From Haloferax massiliensis (GTDB lineage Archaea > Halobacteriota > Halobacteria > Halobacteriales > Haloferacaceae): a stretch of DNA of 64,000 bases. Position 1 is the first letter of the stretch. Every line of letters begins with the position of its first letter. The position numbers and the translations under genes are program-made. The DNA lies in the NCBI RefSeq assembly GCF_001368915.1, contig NZ_CSTE01000002.1, positions 825,349-889,348 of the forward strand. Reading direction: 5' to 3'. This document shows, in pieces, positions 41,694-50,659 of the stretch. Below the pieces are notes generated by a model. It was not told the origin of the DNA. It worked only from the letters and a program-made list of their open reading frames with translations, and did not search any database.

Positions 41694-42080
41694 TCAGGGC
41701 GTCGCAACCGTCACGGTCCGGGTGCGCGGGCCGTCGCACTCCACGAGGAGGACGGACTGCCACCGGCCGAGGTCGAGGTCGCCGTCCGCGACGGGTATCG
41801 AGACGCCGTTGCCGACGAGGAGCGCCCGGAGGTGCGAGTCGGCGTTCCCGTCGAGGTCGTCGTGGTCCCAGCCGTCGTCGGGGACCGCCTCGGCGAGCAT
41901 CGACTCGATATCGCCGAGCAGTCGCGGTTCGGATTCGTTGACGCAGACGCCGGCGGTGGTGTGTTTCGAAAAGACCGTACAGACGCCGTCTGAGTCGGAG
42001 GCAAGCGCCGTTTCGACCTCGTCGGTCACGTCGACGACCTGAAGCCGGCGCTCGGTTCGGATATCGAAGCTCCGTCGCAT
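41694..42080 (-). CDS. YjbQ/UPF0047-family protein
   Basis: The 128-residue protein is the YjbQ (UPF0047) family, with VCTVFSKHTTAGVCVNESEP (the HTTA and NE motifs) near residue 40, HDDLDGNADSHLRALLVGNGVSIPV (the GNADSHLR signature) near residue 75, and LGRWQSVLLVECDGPR at the end. Members have thiamine-phosphate synthase-like activity when overproduced, but their true role is not settled. It is cytoplasmic, of normal length, and transcribed leftward alone. Confidence 0.92.
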   Translation of the reverse strand: MRRSFDIRTERRLQVVDVTDEVETALASDSDGVCTVFSKHTTAGVCVNESEPRLLGDIESMLAEAVPDDGWDHDDLDGNADSHLRALLVGNGVSIPVADGDLDLGRWQSVLLVECDGPRTRTVTVATP

Positions 42081-42122
42081 GCGACGGGGTTCGTCGGCCG
42101 GGAGAAAAAGTCGCCCGGCGGG

Positions 42123-43115
42123 TTACAGCCAGGGCGCGCGGGACTCCTCTTCGCCGGGGTAGCCGTACCCCGGACCGGAGCCGTCGTCGTCGGTCTCGTC
42201 CGCGCCGTCGTCGACCAGGGCGTCGTAGTCCTCGGTCAGGTCGCCGTCGTCACCGCCGTCTGCGACCGCCCCGTTCGCGTTGGCGCTGGGGGTGGCCGAC
42301 TCGGTGGCGGAGGCGTCGTCGACGAACTCGTCGAGGTCCGCGTCGTCGGAGCCGGGGTCGAACGCGAACAGCGCGGTGACGGCGAGGACGCCGAGTGCGA
42401 CGGGCGCCTGCGTCGGCATCAGGCCGAGCACTTCGAGCGCCAGCATGCCGAGTGCGACCGAGCTACCGAAGCGGAAGAGGTCGATGTCGACGTTGCCGCG
42501 GAGTTGCGGGGCGAACAGCGCGACCGCCCCGGCGAACCCGACGCCGGTACCGGCCGCCGCGCCGGCGCTGAGGAGGCGCACCGGGTTAGCGGTGAGCAGG
42601 TTCGTGTCGGGGCTGATGAGAGCTTCGATGCCGGAGGGGTTGAAGCTCGCAACGAGGCCGAGGCCGACGATGACGCTCGGCGACGGGAGGTACTCGCCGA
42701 CCTTCGAGGAGGCCGTCTTCGCCGCCACGGCGAGGATGACGAGGCCGGCGAACCGGTGGAACCGCTCGAAGTACAGGACCTCCGCGATGACCTCCGCGAG
42801 GGCGGCCTCGGCGACCGCGACGGGGATGAGCAGCGCGCCGAGCAGGAGGATGGACGTGAGCTGTTCGCGGCGCGTGCCGTCCATCTCGGCGAGGATGACC
42901 GCGACCGTCGCGGAGCCGCCGAAGATGAGCAGGCCGGTCTGGAGGATGCCCGTAATCGAGGGGTCGCCCGCGGTGGTCGTCAGCGCCCCCGCGATGATGA
43001 GCGCGGGGAAGATGCCGTCGATGAGGGGCAGCCCCATGACGGTTGCGAGCAGTCGGGTGGCACCCCCCACCTGCTGCTCAAGGCGAAGGGCGACTGGGTG
43101 GCGTGAGACACTCAT
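42123..43115 (-). CDS. DUF5794-type membrane protein
   Basis: The 330-residue protein starts MSVSRHPVALRLEQQVGGAT and has about eight hydrophobic segments between residues 18 and 245, with many small residues (for example FAGLVILAVAAKTASSKVGEYL). A strongly acidic, Ser/Gly/Asp-rich tail of about 80 residues follows. I recognise it as the haloarchaeal DUF5794 type. No channel or enzyme signature is obvious. It is divergent from guaB, with 600 nt between the two starts. Confidence 0.75.
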   Translation of the reverse strand: MSVSRHPVALRLEQQVGGATRLLATVMGLPLIDGIFPALIIAGALTTTAGDPSITGILQTGLLIFGGSATVAVILAEMDGTRREQLTSILLLGALLIPVAVAEAALAEVIAEVLYFERFHRFAGLVILAVAAKTASSKVGEYLPSPSVIVGLGLVASFNPSGIEALISPDTNLLTANPVRLLSAGAAAGTGVGFAGAVALFAPQLRGNVDIDLFRFGSSVALGMLALEVLGLMPTQAPVALGVLAVTALFAFDPGSDDADLDEFVDDASATESATPSANANGAVADGGDDGDLTEDYDALVDDGADETDDDGSGPGYGYPGEEESRAPWL

Positions 43116-43711
43116 TCGATGTTACTGGCCGTCACCATGGCCCAAGCGGCGATAGGGACGCAATTCGGACAGCGGGGTGCGGGCGCTCCGCACGCGAAGC
43201 CCATTTCGTCCGATATTGAACTCCCGTTTAAATGTCTGCCACATCGCTGTAAAGAGAATGCCGGAGTCGGAGGTCGTTTGACCGGCAATGCGCGATGCGG
43301 CGGGACGCGTGGAGTCCATACGAGATTACAATAGGACAGGAGTATTAAACGTTGTGTGGGATACGACCGCATGCAACACAGAAATTTCTGCTTTATTTAT
43401 AAGCGTAGCTGAAGATTCGTCGGATATACTCTGAAATCTCGGAAATGTTGGGATACACATTCGTGAACATGGTGATTATTCACGATAGTATTGCCATTCG
43501 GTACACCATGACGAGGAACGGGTGCCTCGGCAGTCGTGCCGGCGTATCCAGTCGACGCGGCCACGGCCGCGTGTTCCGATTGTGCGCCTCGCCCGCCGAC
43601 GCGGCGGCCGCGTAAGCACACACGTGTACATATTGCCGACATAGTTTGCGATACATCGACACGCCCGTGCTATCTCGCAACCCTTTTGTCGTCGCCGCAA
43701 CCACGCTTGAT
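43116..43711. other. Long intergenic region upstream of guaB
   Basis: No gene is supported over about 600 bases. It contains a perfect 12-bp palindrome CAGAAATTTCTG (43379-43390), a TATA-like TTTATTTATAAG next to it (about 43391-43402), and an inverted repeat CGTGAA (43464-43469)/TTCACG (43481-43486). Such signals could regulate guaB or the DUF5794 gene. The long AT-rich upstream region is unusual for this window and may encode a small RNA. Confidence 0.45.
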
Positions 43712-45208
43712 ATGGCGAACGACGTTCCTGACCGAGAACCCTTCACCGAGAAGCTACGGGTACCCGAATCCCTCACATTCGACGACGTGCTGCTCCGCCC
43801 GATGGAGAGCCGCGTCGAACCCGACGACGCCGACGTGTCGACGCGCGTCTCGAAGAACGTCGAACTCAACATTCCCATCCTCTCTGCGGCGATGGACACC
43901 GTCACCGAAAGCGGGATGGCTATCGGGATGGCCCGCGAGGGCGGCCTCGGCGTGCTCCACCGCAACATGAACGCCGAGCAGATGGTCCGCGAGATCGAGC
44001 GCGTCAAGCGCGCCGACGAACTCGTCATCCGCCGCGAGGACGTGGTCACGGCCAACCCCGGCCAGACCATCAGCGAGGTCGACGAGATGATGGAGCGCGC
44101 CGGCGTCTCCGGCGCGCCCGTCGTCGACGACGACGACGTGGTCCTCGGCATTATCTCCGGCACGGACATCCGCCCATACCTCGAAGTCGGCGAGTCCGAC
44201 GAGGTCGGCGAGGCCATGACGGACGAGGTCATCACGGCCGAACGCGACGTGACCGCCCGCGACGCGCTCGAACTCATGTACGACCACAAGATAGAGCGCG
44301 TCCCCATCGTCGACGACGACAGCCGCCTCGTCGGCCTCGTCACGATGCAGGGCATCCTCCAGCGCCGCGAACACGAGAACGCCGCCCGCGACGACGACGG
44401 CCGCCTCGTCTGCGGCGTCGCCGTCGGCCCGTTCGACGACGAGCGCGCGCAGATGGCCGACGACGCCGGCGTCGACGTCATCTTCATCGACTGCGCCCAC
44501 GCCCACAACCTCAACGTCATCGACACCGCCCGCGACATCAAGGAGTCCGTCGAGGCGGACGTCGTGGTCGGGAACGTCGGCACGCGCGAGGCCGCGGCCG
44601 AACTCGTCGACTTCGCCGACGGCATCAAGGTCGGCATCGGCCCCGGTTCCATCTGTACGACCCGCGTCGTCTCCGGCTCCGGCATGCCCCAGATTTCGGC
44701 CGTTGCGGAGGTCGCCGACGTCGCCGCCGACTACGACATCCCGGTCATCGCCGACGGCGGCATCCGCTACTCCGGCGACGCCATCAAGGCGGTCGCCGCC
44801 GGTGCCGACGCCGTCATGCTCGGCTCCTACTTCGCCGGCACCGACGAGGCCCCCGGCCGCGTCATCACGATGAACGGCAAGAAGTACAAGCAGTACCGCG
44901 GCATGGGCTCCGTCGGCGCGATGCAGTCCGGCGGTGCCGACCGCTACCTCAAAGAGGACAACGAAGACGAGGAGTACGTCCCCGAGGGCGTCGAGGCCGC
45001 GACGCCGTACAAGGGCTCGCTCGCGTCCGAACTCCACCAGCTCGTCGGCGGCATGCAGTCCGGCATGGGCTACGTCGGCGCGGAGACCATCTCCGGGGTC
45101 AAAGAGCGCGCCCGCTTCGTCCGCGTCTCGGCCGCCGGGCAGACCGAGGGCCACCCCCACGACGTGATGATCACCGACGAAGCGCCGAACTACAGTCCGA
45201 GCGAGTAA
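43712..45208 (+). CDS. guaB: Inosine-5'-monophosphate dehydrogenase
   Basis: The 498-residue enzyme is full length. An N-terminal strand (LTFDDVLLRPMESRV) precedes two CBS domains (about residues 110-215), then the barrel with the catalytic Cys in GPGSICTTRVV (Cys315), the flap region and MGSVGAMQSGGADRYL. It oxidises IMP to XMP with NAD, the committed step to GMP. ATG at 43712 (MANDVPDREPFTEK) is preferred because the 22 codons that could be added upstream are not conserved-looking. CBS pairs often sense adenine nucleotides. Confidence 0.97.
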   Translation: MANDVPDREPFTEKLRVPESLTFDDVLLRPMESRVEPDDADVSTRVSKNVELNIPILSAAMDTVTESGMAIGMAREGGLGVLHRNMNAEQMVREIERVKRADELVIRREDVVTANPGQTISEVDEMMERAGVSGAPVVDDDDVVLGIISGTDIRPYLEVGESDEVGEAMTDEVITAERDVTARDALELMYDHKIERVPIVDDDSRLVGLVTMQGILQRREHENAARDDDGRLVCGVAVGPFDDERAQMADDAGVDVIFIDCAHAHNLNVIDTARDIKESVEADVVVGNVGTREAAAELVDFADGIKVGIGPGSICTTRVVSGSGMPQISAVAEVADVAADYDIPVIADGGIRYSGDAIKAVAAGADAVMLGSYFAGTDEAPGRVITMNGKKYKQYRGMGSVGAMQSGGADRYLKEDNEDEEYVPEGVEAATPYKGSLASELHQLVGGMQSGMGYVGAETISGVKERARFVRVSAAGQTEGHPHDVMITDEAPNYSPSE

Positions 45209-45436
45209 CGCGTTCTCGCGTTTCTCCGGTCTCTCTCGTCTCTGCCGTCTCTGCCCCGATTTCACCGCGCTCCGGCCGTGATTCCCGAACGCCGGCGTTT
45301 TTCTGGGACACCGCTCGGGGTCCCGCCGCGCTCACCCTCGCGTCGCATTCGCAATCTAACGACTCGACTCCCGGAACGACCGCGGGACGAGAACATGCGA
45401 TAATTAATAGGGATGTATGTCGTCCGTCTACAAGCG

Positions 45437-46525
45437 ATGGATACCGCGGAGCTACGCACCGCACTTCGGAACGCCGGGTTGTCACAGTATCAGGCGGAAG
45501 CCTACGTCGCGCTCCTCCAACTCGGAGCGGCGAGCGCGACCGAACTCGCCGACGCCTGTGCCGTGCCGACCGCCCGTATCTACGATGTTCTCCGCGACCT
45601 CGAAGCGAAAGGCTACATCGAGACGTACGAACAGGACAGTCTGCACGCGCGGGCGTGCGACCCGAAATCCGTGATGGAGGACCTCAAGAACCGCGCCGTC
45701 CAACTGGACGAAGCGGCGGAGGAAATCGAGACGCGCTGGCAACAGCCCGCGGTCGACCGGCACATGCTGAGCATCGTCAAACGCTTCGAGACGGTGTTCA
45801 GCCGGGCCGAAGAGATGATTCGGGAGGCGGATGGCGAGGTCCAACTGTCCGTCACCCCCGAGCAGTTCGACGAGCTCAAGCCGGCGCTCGCGGAGGCGTA
45901 CGAGAACGGCGCGCTGGTGAAGATCGTGCTCCACCCCGATCGGACCGACGAACTCGAACCGGTCGCACAGCGGGAGTACCGCGGGGTCGCCACGGAGGTC
46001 AGACACCGGACGCTGCCGACGCCGTTCGTCGCCATCGTCGACCGGACGGGCGCGTGTTTCGCGCCGCACGACAACTCGGTGAACCAGTACGGCGTCCTCG
46101 TCGACGACTACACGCTGGCGTACGTCTTCCACTGGTACTTCCAGACGGCGCTGTGGGAGGTCTGGGACGTCGTCTACGACGCCCAGACCGACGAACCGCC
46201 GATAGTGTACTCCGACATCAGACACTTCGTTCAGGACGCGGAACCGCTCGTCCGCGACGGGAACCGAATCGTCGCCCACATCAAGGGCTACGAGACCGAC
46301 GAGCGCGACCCCATCGAGTTCACCGGCGAAGTGACGGACGTGTACTACACGGCGGTCTCCACGCCGACGGACACGTTGTCGTTTTCCGAACTCGCGGGAC
46401 AGGTCTGTCTCACCGTCGAGACCGACGGGGAGACCTACACCGTCGGCGGGTGGGGTGCGGTGTTGGAAGACGTCGAGGCGAACCGCATCACTATCGAGTC
46501 GATTTCGGGGACACCTGACGGGTAG
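45437..46525 (+). CDS. TrmB-family transcriptional regulator
   Basis: The 362-residue protein has the TrmB layout. The N-terminal winged helix (residues 1-70: LRTALRNAGLSQYQAEAYVALL, ATELADACAVPTARIYDVLRDL) is followed by a coiled-coil linker (about 75-115) and a C-terminal sugar-binding/PLD-like sensor domain with TVEADG-like strands. TrmB regulators bind maltose, glucose or other sugars and control transport and glycolytic genes. No transporter genes are adjacent, so its target is unknown. ATG at 45437 gives the usual MDTAELRTALR start; the longer frame at 45413 adds eight atypical residues. Confidence 0.88.
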   Translation: MDTAELRTALRNAGLSQYQAEAYVALLQLGAASATELADACAVPTARIYDVLRDLEAKGYIETYEQDSLHARACDPKSVMEDLKNRAVQLDEAAEEIETRWQQPAVDRHMLSIVKRFETVFSRAEEMIREADGEVQLSVTPEQFDELKPALAEAYENGALVKIVLHPDRTDELEPVAQREYRGVATEVRHRTLPTPFVAIVDRTGACFAPHDNSVNQYGVLVDDYTLAYVFHWYFQTALWEVWDVVYDAQTDEPPIVYSDIRHFVQDAEPLVRDGNRIVAHIKGYETDERDPIEFTGEVTDVYYTAVSTPTDTLSFSELAGQVCLTVETDGETYTVGGWGAVLEDVEANRITIESISGTPDG

Positions 46526-46678
46526 TATCTGTTCGGTTCGCCGGAATGTATAACAACTCCGGGGGGTAATTAGTGCCCACAAGTGCGGTTTCGGACGGCG
46601 TTAGACAAGAGGTATTTTGATATACCACTGCACGACATTGAGTTTCGTGAGCGTCCCCGGAACACCACTACAATACCA

Positions 46679-47266
46679 ATGAGCGCAGAACAGCCACTGG
46701 TGCTCATCGTTGAAGATGAGCCTGACCTCGCCGACCTGTACGCAACCTGGCTTAGGAACGACTACAGCGTTCGTGTCGCCTACGGCGGCCGCGAGGCGCT
46801 CGATAAGCTCGACGACGAGGTTGACGTTGTTCTCCTCGACCGTCGAATGCCCGACCTCTCGGGCGACGAGGCGCTCTCGGAGATCCGGGACCGTGGCTTC
46901 GAGTGCCGCGTCGCGATGGTGACCGCGGTCGAACCCGACTTCGACATCATCGCGATGGGCTTCGACGACTATCTCGTCAAGCCAGTCTCGCGCGAAGCGC
47001 TGACCGAGACGGTCTCTAACCTCATCTTACGAAACGCCTACGACGTGGGCATTCAGGACCTGTTTTCCCTCGCGTCGAAGAAGGCGCTGTTAGAGTCCGA
47101 AAAGGACGAGGCTGCGCTCGAAGAAAACGAGGAGTACCAGCGGCTCACCGCCCGTCTGAACGAGCTACGGCGCGAGCTCGACGAGACGCTCGGCCAACTC
47201 GACGAGACCGAAGGAATCTCCGCAGTGTACCGGGACATCGGCGGCGAAGCCGATATCGACAACTGA
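46679..47266 (+). CDS. HalX-type response regulator
   Basis: The 195-residue protein has a receiver domain with the phospho-acceptor Asp54 (VVLLDRRMPDLSG), acidic residues near 12-14 (VEDEPD) and Lys101 (DYLVKPVSREA). It has no DNA-binding domain. The C-terminal 75 residues are the HalX helical extension (LILRNAYDVGIQDLF...ASKKALLESEKDE...LNELRRELDETL), which is coiled-coil-like. It would be phosphorylated by a histidine kinase and act through protein-protein contact. It lies directly upstream of the small-peptide and CHAT-protease genes. ATG at 46679 is the first in a domain-consistent position. Confidence 0.9.
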   Translation: MSAEQPLVLIVEDEPDLADLYATWLRNDYSVRVAYGGREALDKLDDEVDVVLLDRRMPDLSGDEALSEIRDRGFECRVAMVTAVEPDFDIIAMGFDDYLVKPVSREALTETVSNLILRNAYDVGIQDLFSLASKKALLESEKDEAALEENEEYQRLTARLNELRRELDETLGQLDETEGISAVYRDIGGEADIDN

Positions 47267-47399
47267 ACGAGCCCGCCCGTTTCGGACGCCGACCGTTCTC
47301 TCTGTCTGCCGTCTTCGTCGGTTAACGGGCCGTTTTTCGTACCCGGCGGGTCGTTTCTCGCACTCACACGGGGACCGTTCGTCTGATTGACGATTACTT

Positions 47400-47487
47400 G
47401 CGAGTCCCGCCCACTTAATTCATTTAATTTCATATCAGATATACACGAAAAATTATATTTTGAGCTCGCTCCTTGAGGTAACTGCAC
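47400..47487 (+). promoter_or_regulatory. Promoter and RBS of the 46-residue peptide gene
   Basis: The stretch is very AT-rich (TTAATTCATTTAATTTCATATC, then AAATTATATTTTG near 47451-47463). The TATA-like AATTATATTT lies 27-37 nt before the ATG. GAGGT (47475-47479) sits 8 nt before the start as a possible ribosome-binding site, an unusual feature here, which suggests a short leader. Confidence 0.5.
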
Positions 47488-47628
47488 ATGTCCGACGACA
47501 GCAACCAGATGGTCGCGTACCTTCGTCAGAACCCCCGCATGATGGGCGTCCTGTTCACGCTCGCGCTCCTGCTCTCACAGGCCGGCAGCGTGGCGGCCGG
47601 AAACACCAGCGTCATCTACGGGCCGTAA
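47488..47628 (+). CDS. 46-residue single-helix peptide (DUF7503-like)
   Basis: ATG at 47488 encodes a 46-residue peptide: a polar N-terminus (SDDSNQMVAYLRQNPRM), then one hydrophobic segment (GVLFTLALLLSQAGSVAA, about residues 20-37) and a short GNTSVIYGP tail. It resembles the haloarchaeal DUF7503 family as I recall. It could be an export or membrane-anchored peptide. Its TAA (47626-47628) abuts, with no gap, the end of the convergent CHAT protease gene. It could be a membrane effector or protease substrate, but this is inference. It is too short for a normal ORF call. Confidence 0.75.
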   Translation: MSDDSNQMVAYLRQNPRMMGVLFTLALLLSQAGSVAAGNTSVIYGP

Positions 47629-49743
47629 TCACGAAAGGAACTCGCGGTTCCAGTAGACGGTATCGTCGTAGATGACCGGAATCTGTTCTAGCGCGAGGAA
47701 GTCCCGGAGTTCGTCCTCAGTCAGCTCGGTGTTCGAGACGCCGGAAGAAGAGAGATAATACGGCATACTGTCGGTGAGTGCGGGCCTGATCAGCGACCCG
47801 ATTCCCGCCCGCGACGTGTTGAACGCGCGGTATGAAACGTCGAACTGGCCGTCTGCTTTGTCGAACACTTCGCAGTAGACCGCGACTCCGCTCTCGGACT
47901 GTACCACAGAGAGACTCCCGTCCCCGACGACGCCGTACTGGTGTGCCACGTCGCTGTCGATTCGGACCACCTCCAGCGACGCCTGTAGCGGGAACCCCCC
48001 GTTGAGGAGGCGAGCCAGCGTGCGCCCCACACCGACCGCCTGACTGTTGACGACCTCGCTGAACGTGACGATGCCGCCGATTGCGCCGGCCTCGACGAGC
48101 GCCAGCCCCTGGTCGTACGACTGACACGCGTTGAGGAAAAACGCCCCCGTGCCGACGGTGTCGAGCGTCTCCGCGTCGACCCTGCCGTCGCGGCACTGGA
48201 AGCCGTCGTCGTCGATGTGACCGATGTAGTGGAGGAAGTCGGTCGGCTCCGCGAGCGTCTCCCGAAGCGCCGCCCCGCTGAGGTCGTAGTGGGCGTCGAC
48301 GTCGAACGACAGTCCGTCGCGCGAGCCGTACACCTCGTCGACGATATCCGTCTCGGCGAGCATCTCGGGGTCGTTACAGACGACCGTGATACCGATGTCA
48401 CCCTGCGTCGGCTCCCGCTGAAGGCGGTTCCGGTAGGCGGCGGGCGTGGTCTTGCTCGCGCCGACGGGCGTCCCGTCGCTGATCCACGCCTGCTCGACCG
48501 AATCGGTCGAACTGGGTTTGACGTACGTCTCGCTCGGCGTCGTCGTGCCCGCGCTCCTGACGACGTCGCCGTCGCCGTCGTCCCTGAGAAAGTCGTCGAC
48601 GACCGCCGCCTGAACCGCCGAGTGGTGAACCTCGGTTCCCGACGGCGTCCGGACGACCGCGAGGTCGTTCGTGACGAATGGGAGAAGCTCGATGTTGTCG
48701 GCCCGGGGCGCGACGTGCGTCGTCAGTTTCCACTCCGGGAGGAGGTCGGCGATCCGCTCGTAGGGAATCTCGAAGTACGCCGAGAGCCGTTCGCCGAGCG
48801 ACGCGTCGTACAACTCCTTGACCTCGATGTCCGTCCGCGATTCGACGGTCTGGCGCTCGTGGAGCGGCACGTCGTAGATGCCCTCCGTCCGAACGACGCA
48901 GTCGAGGAAGAACGTCCGCTTGAGCGCGCGCGCGACCGCCTCCTCGAAGCCGTGGGGGCCGTCGAAGTCGTGGACGAACCCGCTTTCGGCGACGAGTCGC
49001 GGGGCGTCACCGGGGACGAGCCGCGCGCCGAGGTAGTACGCCAGCGGCGTCGCCACGAACACGTGGCGAAGCGTCGGCGGGAGTTCGATGCGGACGCCGG
49101 TCTCGGGGACGTCGAGCGCTTCGGGGACGACGAGTTCGTCGCCCAGTTCGAGAAGCGGCGGGTGGCCCCGGAGCGTCGGGTACGACCGCTCGACGCTCGT
49201 GGTCTTGAGCGCGGAACTGAACGCCGAGACGGCCGCCATCACGTCGAGCGGATCGTCGGTCGTCGTAATCGTCGCCGCCGGGCTCTCGTGGGACGACCGC
49301 GCGCCGACGGACACCGGCTGCGGGTCCTCGAAGGAGAGCACGGTTTCGAACGGTCGCGCGTCGACGGTCAGCGGTCCGTCGGCCCGGAGGTACGTCTTGA
49401 CCGCGCCGAAGAGTTCGATGCTGTACGTTCCCGCCCCGAGTTCCTCGCGCCCCTGTTGGTCGACCTGCGCGAGCATCGATCCCGCCTCGTCGCGGACGCA
49501 GACGACCGTGTTCGCCGCCAGCCCGATGCGGCCGGTCTCGATGCGGACCGCGGCGTCCGTCGGAAGCGAGAACCGACGGCGGTCGGTGGGTTCCGGCGCG
49601 ACCGGCGACGGCGTGCGGAGCACGAACTGGTGGCGTTCCACGTTGTCCCGAACGACCAACCCCGTTCCTTCTGAAGGGAGCGAAAAGCCGACTTCCAGCG
49701 TGGAAGACGCGTCAGCCCGCTCGCCCTGCCCGGGCGGTTCCAT
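47629..49743 (-). CDS. CHAT-domain protease-like protein
   Basis: The 704-residue protein ends in a caspase-like CHAT domain (about residues 430-660) with the catalytic dyad visible: His509 in DFLHYIGHIDDDG and Cys540 in AFFLNACQSYDQG, followed by AGAIGGIVTFSEVVNSQAV. The first 430 residues are an acidic, beta-rich halophilic domain of unknown fold. CHAT proteases in bacteria cut partner proteins such as gasdermins or anti-sigma factors when triggered by a sensor. It is encoded behind the DUF7504-type gene, in the same orientation with a 50-nt gap, and convergent with the peptide gene. ATG at 49743 is the first Met of the frame. Confidence 0.9.
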   Translation of the reverse strand: MEPPGQGERADASSTLEVGFSLPSEGTGLVVRDNVERHQFVLRTPSPVAPEPTDRRRFSLPTDAAVRIETGRIGLAANTVVCVRDEAGSMLAQVDQQGREELGAGTYSIELFGAVKTYLRADGPLTVDARPFETVLSFEDPQPVSVGARSSHESPAATITTTDDPLDVMAAVSAFSSALKTTSVERSYPTLRGHPPLLELGDELVVPEALDVPETGVRIELPPTLRHVFVATPLAYYLGARLVPGDAPRLVAESGFVHDFDGPHGFEEAVARALKRTFFLDCVVRTEGIYDVPLHERQTVESRTDIEVKELYDASLGERLSAYFEIPYERIADLLPEWKLTTHVAPRADNIELLPFVTNDLAVVRTPSGTEVHHSAVQAAVVDDFLRDDGDGDVVRSAGTTTPSETYVKPSSTDSVEQAWISDGTPVGASKTTPAAYRNRLQREPTQGDIGITVVCNDPEMLAETDIVDEVYGSRDGLSFDVDAHYDLSGAALRETLAEPTDFLHYIGHIDDDGFQCRDGRVDAETLDTVGTGAFFLNACQSYDQGLALVEAGAIGGIVTFSEVVNSQAVGVGRTLARLLNGGFPLQASLEVVRIDSDVAHQYGVVGDGSLSVVQSESGVAVYCEVFDKADGQFDVSYRAFNTSRAGIGSLIRPALTDSMPYYLSSSGVSNTELTEDELRDFLALEQIPVIYDDTVYWNREFLS

Positions 49744-49793
49744 TGTGTCTATGTGACACGATTAAGGTGAAAAACGTACTGGTCGCGAGAAGT

Positions 49794-50510
49794 TCACGAC
49801 TCCAACGGAAACCAGCCGGACGAGACGTCTTTCCGCCGGAGACACCACCGCTGGCGGGCCTCGGAACCCTCGACGTCGAGTTCGACGACGGCGTCGAACA
49901 GCGGTTCGAGCAGTCGGTTGACCTCGTCTTCGCGGTCACCGGGTGACCAGACGTGGACCATCCCGTCTCGCGCGCGAACGTGGGTGGTCATGACGTGGAG
50001 AAACCGAAACACGTGGTCTCGGTCGTACCGCGAGAGGAGCGACGGGAGACAGTCGAACGCGACGCGGAGTTCGGCCGGAGAGAGCCCGCCGGCGAGCGTG
50101 TCGAACTCGGTCACGTCGTTGGCGAGTTCCGCGCCGAGTCGGCCGAGGCCGCCGTCGATCCAGCGCTCGCAGGTGTCGTCCGCACTCGGCACGGCGGCGG
50201 CCGGCGACGGCGATGCCGCCGCGCTTCGTTCGAGCGTCGCGTACCGAACCACGCGCGTCCACTCCGCGGAGCGTTCGACGCCGGAATCGAGCCGGTCGTC
50301 GAGCGGCGTCGAACCGTTGAGAACCAGTAGACGACGCCGCGGCTCGTCGGGAGCGCCGAGCATCTGCTTGGACGCACGCGAGTAGAGTTCGGTCGGAACC
50401 GATCCAACGACGAGGAGCGCACTCCCCCGTCGCTTGAGGTCGTCCAGCCCGAGTTGGAACGTGGACGTGTCCTCCGTCACGGCGGTGTCCGTGTCACCTC
50501 CCGAAACCAT
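49794..50510 (-). CDS. DUF7504-like protein linked to the CHAT gene
   Basis: The 238-residue protein starts MVSGGDTDTAVTEDTSTFQLG (ATG at 50510) and carries GLDDLKRRGSALLVVGSVPTE and EPRRRLLVLNGSTPLDDRL, with a strand-helix alternation like the RecA/KaiC-like fold but without a clear P-loop, so it may be a degenerate ATPase. I recall it as DUF7504. A TATA box (TTATTAAA on the minus strand, plus 50534-50541) lies 24-31 nt before the start, so it is the first gene of a leaderless operon with the CHAT protease. It is probably a sensor or adaptor. Confidence 0.72.
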   Translation of the reverse strand: MVSGGDTDTAVTEDTSTFQLGLDDLKRRGSALLVVGSVPTELYSRASKQMLGAPDEPRRRLLVLNGSTPLDDRLDSGVERSAEWTRVVRYATLERSAAASPSPAAAVPSADDTCERWIDGGLGRLGAELANDVTEFDTLAGGLSPAELRVAFDCLPSLLSRYDRDHVFRFLHVMTTHVRARDGMVHVWSPGDREDEVNRLLEPLFDAVVELDVEGSEARQRWCLRRKDVSSGWFPLES

Positions 50511-50533
50511 TCGTATCGAACGACGAAACCACA

Positions 50534-50541
50534 TTTAATAA
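50534..50541 (-). promoter_or_regulatory. TATA box of the DUF7504-CHAT operon
   Basis: TTATTAAA on the minus strand lies 24-31 nt upstream of the ATG at 50510, an ideal position for a leaderless archaeal transcript. It supports that start over the frame's first codon at 50534. Confidence 0.6.
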
Positions 50542-50659
50542 GACTTTGCGTGTTGGTCCCCCGAGATGTGCCAACAGTGGTCGGCACCGATGACACACTC
50601 CGCCCGGCGGCGTCAACGGCCGTTCGAACGGCCGAGTCGCCGTGTCCGCTTCGCCCGGA

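Noticed and set aside
43646-43711. Longer guaB start at 43646
   Set aside because: The added 22 residues fall in promoter-like sequence, and IMP dehydrogenase homologues begin close to MANDVPD.
45413-45436. Longer TrmB start at 45413
   Set aside because: The eight extra residues (MYVVRLQA) are not helix-turn-helix-like; the ATG at 45437 begins the usual MDTAELRTAL pattern.
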